This document shows positions 1 through 5,659 of a stretch of DNA of 7,395 nucleotides, piece by piece; position 1 is the first letter of the stretch, and every line of letters begins with the position of its first letter. Both the position numbers and the translations under genes were made by a program. This DNA comes from an uncultured Candidatus Saccharibacteria bacterium. Its GTDB lineage: Bacteria; Patescibacteriota; Saccharimonadia; Saccharimonadales; UBA4665. The notes beneath the pieces were generated by a model. That model saw nothing but the letters and a program-made list of their open reading frames with translations, searched no databases and had not been told where the DNA came from. The DNA lies in the NCBI GenBank assembly GCA_903891235.1, contig CAITDW010000076.1, positions 1-7,395 of the forward strand, in the 5' to 3' direction.

Positions 1-421
1 AACCCGCGTCAAAACAAACCGCTATACCATTCCTGGCCCAACTTGATCGAGCTTTAAGCTCATAAGCACCTGGTGGTTTAATGCCAAAGAATTCATGAGT
101 ATGCGCAAGAATTCGTTCGCCTGGCTTAATAGCTATTACTGGGTGATCATCGGGAATATTAGCTAAGGGCTTCAAACCAAATCTGTTGCAATACTCTTTA
201 TGAGGCATTGCTTTGTACGGACCATCGAAGTATCTTTCAACATCCTCACGGTCAAGGGGATTATAAATTATTCTTTCTTCGCTGGCTTCTATGCGATAGT
301 AGTAGTAACCAAGAGTTACATCAAGGCTTGCATGAGAAATATGCTCCTCAACAAATGGATAACATAATATATGTCCCTCATTGATGGCTTTTGTAATTTG
401 TCTATTGCTATATACTCCCAA
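1..421 (-). CDS. dcd: dCTP deaminase-like protein, N-terminal part (runs off the left edge)
   Basis: Translating the minus strand from a TTG at 421-419 gives 140 residues without a stop before the edge. The N-terminus has the form R-Q-I-x(3)-I-x-E-G-x-I, then HASLDVTLG (about 30-38), which aligns with the N-terminal region of bacterial dCTP deaminases (E. coli has NGATVDVRLG there). Further on is KPGERILAHTHEFFGIKPPG, then ARSSWARNGIAV at about 124-135, the conserved RSSxxR nucleotide-binding motif of the dCTP deaminase/dUTPase superfamily. The family deaminates dCTP to dUTP, or hydrolyses dUTP, to supply dUMP for thymidylate synthesis. The catalytic Glu lies beyond the edge, so deaminase, bifunctional enzyme and dUTPase cannot be separated. 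The start is chosen because GGAG (431-428) lies 6 bases upstream and an in-frame TAA (436-434) precludes a longer protein. It follows rplA on the same strand but probably has its own promoter. Confidence 0.8.
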   Translation of the reverse strand, partial: MGVYSNRQITKAINEGHILCYPFVEEHISHASLDVTLGYYYYRIEASEERIIYNPLDREDVERYFDGPYKAMPHKEYCNRFGLKPLANIPDDHPVIAIKPGERILAHTHEFFGIKPPGAYELKARSSWARNGIAVCFDAG

Positions 422-441
422 AATTTTCTCCGATTAATATA

Positions 442-471
442 ATAATACGATTTATTTGTATTTGATAGCAA
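442..471 (-). promoter_or_regulatory. Candidate promoter of the dCTP deaminase-like gene
   Basis: On the minus strand a -35-like TTGCTA (471-466) and a -10-like TATTAT (447-442) are separated by 18 bases. Transcription would begin near 435, giving a very short leader of about 14 bases that still contains the GGAG ribosome binding site. In such AT-rich DNA, good -10 matches occur by chance. Confidence 0.4.
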
Positions 472-618
472 GCATAAGGTTATTGATTTTATAAAATTTT
501 TATATAATTTCTAAATTCTATTAAAAAAATAATATATGGCAAAACCACTATAATAAAATAGTTAATTTTAAACCCTGAGATTAATAATTAATTATGTTCT
601 AGATGATCAATATTTATA

Positions 619-1569
619 CTAAAGACTAGAAATATCAATTTTTACACTTGGGCCCATTGATGTGGTTATGTATATAGCCTTAATGTATGAGCCTTTGATG
701 GAATTTGGCTTATTAGATTTAATATTAGAATACACAGCATCAAAATTAGCTTTTACTTTTTCTAATCCAAAGCTTACTTTACCAATACCTAAGTGTACAA
801 TCCCAGAGCTATCTACTCGAAATTCAATTTTACCAGCTTTTGATTGTACAACAGCTTTACTAACGTCGGGAGTAACTGTACCACTTTTTGGATTAGGCAT
901 TAATCCTTTAGGGCCAAGTAATCTAGCATACTTACCCAGTTTAGCCATTAAGACAGGGGTAGAGATCAAAATATCGAAATCAATTTGTTCTTTATCAAGT
1001 AATCTAATTATTTCATCTGTTCCAACAATATCGGCACCTGCTTTGTTTGCAGCATCAGCTTCTTTACCCTCTGCAAACACAGCAACCCTTATTGCCTTAC
1101 CTGTTCCTGATGGTAATACAATTGAATCTCTAATATTCTGATCTGCTTGTCTAGGGTCAACATTTAAATTAATGTGTAGTTCAACAGTAGAATCAAATTT
1201 AGTAGTTGATGTCTCAAGTATTGTAGTGATTGCTTCATCGATAGGATAAAACATTTTAGAATCAATTTTTTTAGAAACTGTTTGATACTTCTTACTTCGT
1301 CTTACCAGCTTAGATCTTGTTGGTTTTATGGTCTTTTTTACTAATGATTCAGAAGATTCTTCAGATTTAATAGACTTTTTTCGTGTTTCTTTGGCTACTT
1401 TCTGCTCTTCTTCTTTTAAAGACTTAGCGCTTCTTTTACCGGCCTTAGCTAATTTATCAGTTACTTTGGCTTCTTTAATAACTGTTTCAACTGAATTTTT
1501 ATCAATTAAGTCCGTTTTAGGCTCGTCAATTTCTTTTATTGTTTTCTTCTTCAAGATTTTATCTGTCAT
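619..1569 (-). CDS. rplA: 50S ribosomal protein L1 with a long basic N-terminal extension
   Basis: L1 forms the mobile stalk of the large subunit next to the E site, binds 23S rRNA and in many bacteria represses its own mRNA. The L1 core begins near residue 92. Recognisable blocks are DPRQADQNIRDSIVLPSGTG (138-157), GADIVGTDEI, and the L1 signature LLGPKGLMPNPKSGTVTPDV (217-236). The C-terminal block is also L1-like (GKIEFRVDSSGIVHLGIGKV, 246-265). The protein has 316 residues against about 230 for typical bacterial L1. The excess is the first ~90 residues, rich in Lys, Glu and Ser and probably disordered. No Met lies between residue 1 and residue 106, which is inside the core, so a shorter start is not obvious. 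AAAGGA (1579-1574) precedes the ATG, supporting this start. It is the last gene of the secE-nusG-rplK-rplA group; rplJ and rplL do not follow. Confidence 0.96.
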   Translation of the reverse strand: MTDKILKKKTIKEIDEPKTDLIDKNSVETVIKEAKVTDKLAKAGKRSAKSLKEEEQKVAKETRKKSIKSEESSESLVKKTIKPTRSKLVRRSKKYQTVSKKIDSKMFYPIDEAITTILETSTTKFDSTVELHINLNVDPRQADQNIRDSIVLPSGTGKAIRVAVFAEGKEADAANKAGADIVGTDEIIRLLDKEQIDFDILISTPVLMAKLGKYARLLGPKGLMPNPKSGTVTPDVSKAVVQSKAGKIEFRVDSSGIVHLGIGKVSFGLEKVKANFDAVYSNIKSNKPNSIKGSYIKAIYITTSMGPSVKIDISSL

Positions 1570-1580
1570 ATTATCCTTTT

Positions 1581-1610
1581 GTGGTTCAAACGATTTTTTA
1601 AATCTCCCAA
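1581..1610 (-). promoter_or_regulatory. Candidate L1-binding autoregulatory site in the rplK-rplA spacer
   Basis: In the minus-strand transcript a 5-bp hairpin (GATTT at 1604-1600, loop AAA, AAATC at 1596-1592) is flanked by unpaired GA on the 5' side (1606-1605) and GTTTGAA on the 3' side (1591-1585). It is closed by a short TGG/CCA helix (1609-1607 with 1584-1582). The asymmetric loop resembles the L1 site of 23S rRNA as I recall it: GUGG-GA-helix-GACCUUGAAAUA-CCAC. The rplA ribosome binding site starts two bases after the structure, so bound L1 could block initiation. The closing helix is only 3 bp, so this is a suggestive resemblance. Confidence 0.4.
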
Positions 1611-1628
1611 CTAATTAAAATTTATTAT

Positions 1629-2057
1629 TTACGCTAGTTCTATTCCCATGCTACGAGCAGTACCTGCCACCATCTTTTTGACTGAATCTATATTCTTTGT
1701 GTTCATGTCTAGTGCCTTTGCCTCAGCAATCTCGGTTAGCTGTTGATCAGTCAATTTCTGAGGAAGTTTTTCGCTATTAGGCTTTCCAGAACCTTTTTTG
1801 ATATTCAATTTTGCTCTAATTAGATCATCTGTAGGTTGTCCAACAACTCGAAATATCATTGTTCTATCTTCGTAAATTGTCAAATGAGCAGTTACTGTAG
1901 CATTACCCATTTCTTTTGTTTGCTCATTGAATGGATTTATAAAGTCCATCATATTTACGCCATATTGACCAAGTGTACTTCCAACTGGTGGAGCAGCACT
2001 AGCGCGACCTGCCGGTATTTTAAGTTTTAAATTCGCTTTGATTTGCTTTCCTGCCAT
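1629..2057 (-). CDS. rplK: 50S ribosomal protein L11
   Basis: L11 binds the GTPase-associated centre of 23S rRNA at the base of the L10-L7/L12 stalk and takes part in factor binding and the stringent response. The length of 142 residues is standard. The N-terminal domain shows the proline-rich IPAGRASAAPPVGSTLGQYG segment (14-33), and the C-terminal RNA-binding domain carries KKGSGKPNSEKLP and the terminal VAGTARSMGIE motif. The usual bacterial start of the helix after GVN is replaced by MMDFINPFNEQT, a variant that may be lineage-informative. AGGAG (2068-2064) lies 6 bases before the ATG. The gap to nusG is 12 bases, so the two are surely co-transcribed. The 59-base gap to rplA on the other side is the largest inside the operon. 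Confidence 0.97.
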   Translation of the reverse strand: MAGKQIKANLKLKIPAGRASAAPPVGSTLGQYGVNMMDFINPFNEQTKEMGNATVTAHLTIYEDRTMIFRVVGQPTDDLIRAKLNIKKGSGKPNSEKLPQKLTDQQLTEIAEAKALDMNTKNIDSVKKMVAGTARSMGIELA

Positions 2058-2069
2058 AATATGCTCCTA

Positions 2070-2612
2070 TTATACTCTTTTAACCTGTAAACTGTCCAGT
2101 TCAACCGGAGTTTCTCGTCCAAACATGTTAACAAGTACTTTAAGTTTACCTTTTGCTTGATCAATTTCATTGATGCTACCGTCGAAACCTTTGAAAGGAC
2201 CATCTGTTATATTCACTACTTCTCCAACATTGTAGTCAATCTTATGCTTAGGTTCACTTCTACCCATACGCTTCATGATTTTTTCTATCTCATCGTTAGC
2301 TACTGGAGAAGGATCAGTTCCACTACCAACAAATCCTGTAACGCTTGGAGTATTACGCACTATATACCAAGCATCCTCTGTCATTTTCATTTCAACCAGC
2401 ACATAACCTTGAAAAATTTTCTTCTCAACAACTTTTCTCTTACCGTTCTTTACTTCAATCATTTTTTCTTTAGGTACTAAAACCTGAAATATTTTATCAT
2501 TCATATCCAAACTCTCAGCTCGTTGTCTGATAGATTCGGCTACTTTTTCTTCATAACCACTATATGTATGAATTACGTACCAATTTTTAGAAGTGTCATA
2601 TCTCTTTGTCAT
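2070..2612 (-). CDS. nusG: Transcription termination/antitermination factor NusG
   Basis: NusG binds the RNA polymerase clamp through its N-terminal NGN domain and couples it to ribosomal protein S10 or Rho through its KOW domain. Here NGN covers about residues 10-115: NWYVIHTYSGYEEKVAESI (10-28) is the canonical start, VLVPKEKMIEV and IFQGYVLVEMKMTEDAWYIV follow, then NTPSVTGFVG. The KOW domain is at the C-terminus (GEVVNITDGPFKGFDGSINE through the terminal LQVKRV). At 180 residues it is the usual length, with no inserted domain II. Its ATG overlaps the secE stop as ATGA (2612-2609), indicating translational coupling; a GGTGAT-type ribosome binding site lies within the secE 3' end. Confidence 0.97.
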   Translation of the reverse strand: MTKRYDTSKNWYVIHTYSGYEEKVAESIRQRAESLDMNDKIFQVLVPKEKMIEVKNGKRKVVEKKIFQGYVLVEMKMTEDAWYIVRNTPSVTGFVGSGTDPSPVANDEIEKIMKRMGRSEPKHKIDYNVGEVVNITDGPFKGFDGSINEIDQAKGKLKVLVNMFGRETPVELDSLQVKRV

Positions 2613-2944
2613 TGTTTTAATATCACCTTTTTAAATACTTTATCTAAACCTAAATCAACTAGAGTTACTAGGAGACTTAGTACGACTGCAAAAATTATTA
2701 CGGCAGTAGTTAGTCTTCTTGACTCTTTTCGGTTGGGCCATGTAACGTTACGAAGCTCATTGAAACTATTTACAAAATATTTAGGCACTAACTTCTTAAA
2801 TATCCATTTTAGAGGATTAATAACTGGCCTAAGTACCTTTAATAATAGTTTAGTTGCCTTGCTCTGAGGTTTTTTCCTTTTAACCTTAGTCGCAGCATTA
2901 TCTAATGTAGTTTTAGATTTTCTTCTTCTTACTAAAGGCTTCAA
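2609..2944 (-). CDS. secE: Preprotein translocase subunit SecE, basic N-terminal extension, TTG start
   Basis: SecE is the essential small subunit that clamps SecY in the inner-membrane translocon. The conserved core is at the C-terminus: an amphipathic helix with YFVNSFNELRNVTWPNRKES (56-75; the E-L-x-x-V-x-W-P motif is diagnostic), then one membrane segment of about 20 residues (TTAVIIFAVVLSLLVTLVDL). The protein has 111 residues against about 60-65 for single-helix SecE. The extra ~50 N-terminal residues are very rich in Lys and Arg. The start codon is TTG (2944-2942): an in-frame TAA (2968-2966) lies upstream, no ATG exists before the core, and GGGGAG (2960-2955) lies 10 bases before it. 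First gene of the secE-nusG-rplK-rplA operon. Confidence 0.93.
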   Translation of the reverse strand: MKPLVRRRKSKTTLDNAATKVKRKKPQSKATKLLLKVLRPVINPLKWIFKKLVPKYFVNSFNELRNVTWPNRKESRRLTTAVIIFAVVLSLLVTLVDLGLDKVFKKVILKQ

Positions 2945-2967
2945 TTGATTTAAGCTCCCCTTAAATT

Positions 2968-2992
2968 AAAAAACCTACTATAAATGTAGGCC
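2968..2992 (-). terminator. Intrinsic terminator-like hairpin between the histidine kinase gene and secE
   Basis: In the minus-strand transcript CCTAC (2990-2986) pairs with GTAGG (2978-2974) across a 7-base loop, directly followed by six T residues (2973-2968). Two further G-T wobbles with 2992-2991 could extend the stem. This form fits termination of the upstream kinase/peptidase/histidine-kinase transcript. The stem is short, so efficiency is uncertain. It lies only about 24 bases from the secE start. Confidence 0.65.
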
Positions 2993-3001
2993 AATATGTC
3001 A

Positions 3002-3030
3002 ATGTTATCAATAATTTACAGATATGTCAA
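3002..3030 (-). promoter_or_regulatory. Candidate promoter for the secE operon, overlapping the upstream stop codon
   Basis: A perfect -35 hexamer TTGACA (3030-3025) and a -10-like TAACAT (3007-3002) are separated by 17 bases on the minus strand. The histidine kinase stop TGA (3029-3027) lies inside the -35 box. Initiation would be near 2995, just upstream of the terminator-like hairpin, so transcripts from here would have to read through it. A second TTGACA occurs at 3002-2997, but the -10 choices at 14 or 16 bases (TATAGT, TAGTAG) are poorer. Confidence 0.45.
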
Positions 3031-4148
3031 TGCCTAGTCTTAGATTCCATATTAATGTTAATTGGTAATGTGAGACTAAATGTAGATCCGTGGTTCAAAA
3101 CGGATGTCAGGCTAATCTCAGCACAAATAATATCAGCTAGTTTTTTGGCAATATAAAGGCCTAGTCCTGTACCATTTGTTGATGTCATATGAAAGTCTTC
3201 AGCCCTATAGAATTTATCAAAGACTTTAGATTGATCAGCCTGTTTTATTCCTATACCATTATCTGTTACAGAAAATTTTATGAGATTTTTTGTGCTTTTA
3301 GCAGAAATTATTATTTTACCAGAATCTGAATATTTTATTGCATTCGTAATAAAATTCTGAAGAATTTCTTTAACGTAAAGTAGCGAACTGGTTATAACTT
3401 CTAAATTTGGAGAGCATTGAGATTCAAGTTCTAATTTCTTATCAGTGGCTTTAGCATTAAACTCTAGCATAAGTTCATCGACCAAGTTCTGAGGGTTAAT
3501 CTTATCTAGAGTTTCTGGAATCTTATTCTTCTCAGCTCGATTGAGAGAGGTCAGACCATTAATAAGGTCAGATAAGAAGATTATTTGATCATATGATTTC
3601 TTCAATGCTAGATTAAAGTTGGTAATGTCTTTATGATTCTCTAAAGCATATTTTATATTTGATAAATTACCCTCAGCAATAGCAATAGGATTTCTTAATT
3701 CGTGTGAAACAACACTAATGAATTCATCTCTTTCTTGATCGAGTGACTTATCTTTAGTTATGTCTCTTAATATTATTAAAAATCCACCGTCTTCCTTGCC
3801 AAACCCCAAATATACTGGGGATATAGATATACTTAAGTTCAACTGTGAATTATCTGATTCAAATTTAAGGATATAGTCATCTATAAGTGCTGGCTTTTTC
3901 GTGTGTCGAAGAATGTCTTTAACGGAAATTTTATCATCTTTAGAATTATATAGATTCAGTATTGAATCTATAGATTTATTTAAAATTGATGTATTTCTAT
4001 TTAATAAAGAGAGAGTATTCGCATTATAGTGAATAACTTTAAAGTTTTTATCTACAGCAATAATACTGTCAATCATACTATTAATTAGTGCCTCTAGCCA
4101 GTCTCTATTAATAAGACTATGATCGATATATTTTTCATTTTTATCCAT
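3027..4148 (-). CDS. Soluble PAS-domain sensor histidine kinase
   Basis: Autophosphorylating sensor kinase of a two-component system. A PAS domain occupies about residues 15-130 (IIAVDKNFKVIHYN early, FLIILRDITKDK at its end). The HisKA dimerisation helix has FISVVSHELRNP (143-154) with the phospho-acceptor His149. The ATPase domain shows an N box (NFITNAIKYSD, Asn269), a G1 box (DNGIGI, 296-301), an F box (FDKFYRAED, 310-318) and a G2 box (GTGLGL, 326-331), so every catalytic block is intact. No hydrophobic segment long enough for a membrane helix is seen, so it is probably cytoplasmic; its signal cannot be predicted. No response regulator gene lies next to it. The start ATG has only a weak GAG-type ribosome binding site. 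It lies 45 bases after the metallopeptidase gene, is probably last in that operon, and is followed by the hairpin at 2968-2992. Confidence 0.93.
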   Translation of the reverse strand: MDKNEKYIDHSLINRDWLEALINSMIDSIIAVDKNFKVIHYNANTLSLLNRNTSILNKSIDSILNLYNSKDDKISVKDILRHTKKPALIDDYILKFESDNSQLNLSISISPVYLGFGKEDGGFLIILRDITKDKSLDQERDEFISVVSHELRNPIAIAEGNLSNIKYALENHKDITNFNLALKKSYDQIIFLSDLINGLTSLNRAEKNKIPETLDKINPQNLVDELMLEFNAKATDKKLELESQCSPNLEVITSSLLYVKEILQNFITNAIKYSDSGKIIISAKSTKNLIKFSVTDNGIGIKQADQSKVFDKFYRAEDFHMTSTNGTGLGLYIAKKLADIICAEISLTSVLNHGSTFSLTLPININMESKTRH

Positions 4149-4193
4149 AAGCTCTAAGTATTATCTCATAAAATAAAAAAATAAAATATCTCA

Positions 4194-4898
4194 CTATTCA
4201 ATAGAGATAATTGGTCTATAACTCTTAATTTCATTTCTGAGTTTTTTAGCAGTTGGTATGTGTGTTTCGAATTCATTCCAGAATTCTGCACTATGGTTCA
4301 TATGCTTTGTATGGGTAAGTTCGTGGACGATAACATAATCGATAAGATTCCAGGGTAACTGCATAAGAAAAATATTGAATGTAAGGTTCCTATTCTGATC
4401 ACAACTTCCCCAACGCCCTTTTAATGACTTCGAAGTAATTGACTGATATTCAAACCCGTAACTACTAGCTAGATTATTTATGCGATTTGGCAATAATAGC
4501 TCAAGCTCTTTTTTTAAAGCTTTTTTGGAAGCCGATAAAGCAATTTTTTGAACCTTGACTTCATTAATGGATATTTCATCGGGCACATAAATAGTTATAT
4601 AGTTATCGTCAACCCTTGACCTTAGATTGCCTGTATCAGATTTAACGAATACTAAACGATGATTTTTGCCAATCATTAATTGATCGGTTAAATTATTAAG
4701 CTTTGGTCTATTTTGTTTTAATATCCACTCTTTATTTTTAGCTAGAAACTTTAATGCTACAGAATAATTAGTCCAATAAGGTATTGTGACTCTTAACTCA
4801 CCGGTGCTCCTGAGAGACAGTTTTATGCTTCTACTTGATCTATGTTTATAGATTTTTACTTCACCAATATCTTCAAAAGTGAAAATTTTATATGGCAT
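4194..4898 (-). CDS. YgjP/SprT-like zinc metallopeptidase family protein (DUF45)
   Basis: The C-terminal half matches the YgjP-type M48-like metallopeptidase family. KGRWGSCDQNRNLTFN (160-175; the RWGSC block is typical) is followed by DYVIVHELTHTKHMNHSAEFW (187-207). This supplies HExxH with His192, Glu193 and His196, plus His202 in the downstream H-x-x-x-F-W as a likely third zinc ligand. The N-terminal half is beta-rich with a conserved-looking basic start (HRSSRSIKLSLR). At 234 residues it is the usual family size. No signal peptide is visible, so it is probably cytoplasmic. Its physiological substrate is unknown for this family. The ATG is 5 bases beyond the stop of the kinase gene upstream, so the two are almost certainly co-transcribed, although no clear Shine-Dalgarno sequence is seen. 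Confidence 0.9.
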   Translation of the reverse strand: MPYKIFTFEDIGEVKIYKHRSSRSIKLSLRSTGELRVTIPYWTNYSVALKFLAKNKEWILKQNRPKLNNLTDQLMIGKNHRLVFVKSDTGNLRSRVDDNYITIYVPDEISINEVKVQKIALSASKKALKKELELLLPNRINNLASSYGFEYQSITSKSLKGRWGSCDQNRNLTFNIFLMQLPWNLIDYVIVHELTHTKHMNHSAEFWNEFETHIPTAKKLRNEIKSYRPIISIE

Positions 4899-4903
4899 GA
4901 AAA

Positions 4904-5614
4904 CTATCTAATATTTATATTTCTTCTTGTCATATCCACGCGTCCAGTAAATGGTTTAGGAGGTACAAGATTGACAAGCTCGGGTCTGATTACGTTAGAA
5001 GTCATTTCATTGGATGTTAAAAGGCCTAAATTATGTAGCTTTTTAACTATTGCGCTCTGCTGTGTATTGAAAGTGTGTTTACCGCTTATAACAATATAGT
5101 CTTCATCTCTGGTAGGATTTTGCATTAATCTAGTAATATCATCAAATATTGGTCGAGTCATTGACATGGCATACTTATCATCAATCTTTCTTCGATCCCT
5201 TGTTACAGCGCGAAAATATGAAGTCTCTAGGTCAATCTGTAGCCAAACTAAAAGCGGTTCTGCATGACATTTTTTAGCTAAAGTCTTCAATAGTCTTCTT
5301 TTAGTTAAAGTTGAAGAGTTAATGTCATAGACTACGCTAACACCTGCTTTTAAGAATTCTTCGGTCATATAATTCATAAATTGAGCTACAAACTGATTTT
5401 CTTGCTTTGAATAAGATGGTTTATCAAAAAGTTCGGCTCTTATTCTGTCTCCGTTGACATGCGCAGCGTGCATTTTTTCACTAATTTCACGACCAAAATG
5501 AGTTTTACCAGAACCTGGGTAACCATATAATATAATTAATAAGGGCCGAGAAGGCATAAGACGACTCATATATAATAATATTGTATAACAATTAGATAAT
5601 TTATACAAAGACAT
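4904..5614 (-). CDS. P-loop kinase of the AAA_33/zeta-toxin-like ATP-binding type
   Basis: A Walker A motif GYPGSGKT (31-38, Lys37) follows a hydrophobic strand (LLIILY). NGDRIRAELF (54-63) resembles the substrate-binding Asp-Arg of polynucleotide-kinase-like and zeta-like phosphotransferases, VSVVYDIN (92-99) fits the second core strand, and RAVTRDRRKIDDKY (135-148) fits an Arg-rich lid. The family phosphorylates small molecules or nucleic-acid ends; the substrate cannot be read from sequence. No small antitoxin gene lies beside it, so a toxin role is not supported. The start is doubtful: the ATG at 5614 adds 15 unusual residues before Met16 (5569) and Met20 (5557), which lie just ahead of the first beta strand. 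A promoter-like TTGTCA/TATAAA pair overlaps the first codons, so Met16 or Met20 is more likely. First gene of a probable operon with the metallopeptidase and histidine kinase. Confidence 0.85.
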   Translation of the reverse strand: MSLYKLSNCYTILLYMSRLMPSRPLLIILYGYPGSGKTHFGREISEKMHAAHVNGDRIRAELFDKPSYSKQENQFVAQFMNYMTEEFLKAGVSVVYDINSSTLTKRRLLKTLAKKCHAEPLLVWLQIDLETSYFRAVTRDRRKIDDKYAMSMTRPIFDDITRLMQNPTRDEDYIVISGKHTFNTQQSAIVKKLHNLGLLTSNEMTSNVIRPELVNLVPPKPFTGRVDMTRRNINIR

Positions 5615-5627
5615 ACTATAATGACAA
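5600..5627 (-). promoter_or_regulatory. Candidate promoter of the kinase-metallopeptidase-histidine kinase operon
   Basis: On the minus strand TTGTCA (5627-5622) and TATAAA (5605-5600) are separated by 16 bases. Initiation would be near 5593, downstream of the first possible ATG (5614) and upstream of the Met16 codon (5569). It is arranged divergently from the tRNA-Trp promoter region. Confidence 0.4.
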
Positions 5628-5646
5628 GTTGATCAAATTAGATTAT

Positions 5647-5652
5647 TATAAT
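5647..5652 (+). promoter_or_regulatory. Candidate -10 box of the tRNA-Trp gene
   Basis: A perfect TATAAT lies 15 bases before the mature 5' end of the tRNA, the distance expected for a short pre-tRNA leader. No good -35 is seen at 16-18 bases; ATGACA lies 20 bases upstream. Confidence 0.45.
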
Positions 5653-5659
5653 AGGAGTA

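Noticed and set aside
540..565. Weak hairpin (ACTAT/ATAGT with a TTTATT loop) after rplA as an operon terminator
   Set aside because: The stem is five pairs of mostly A-T and only a broken T-run follows. No convincing intrinsic terminator for rplA could be found in 422-618.
580..594. Twelve-base palindrome ATAATTAATTAT as an operator
   Set aside because: Pure A/T palindromes are expected by chance in a gap this AT-rich, and no second copy or promoter context supports it.
662..1141. 159-residue plus-strand open frame opposite rplA
   Set aside because: It is the reverse reading of the well-conserved L1 core, with no recognisable motif or ribosome binding site. The minus-strand frame is certain.
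2523..2867. Plus-strand open frame opposite nusG and secE
   Set aside because: It lies antisense to two recognised genes with canonical motifs and shows no family features.
4904..5614. Zeta toxin of a toxin-antitoxin pair
   Set aside because: The P-loop fold is similar, but there is no small antitoxin gene beside it. It starts an operon with a metallopeptidase and histidine kinase, so a general kinase call is safer.
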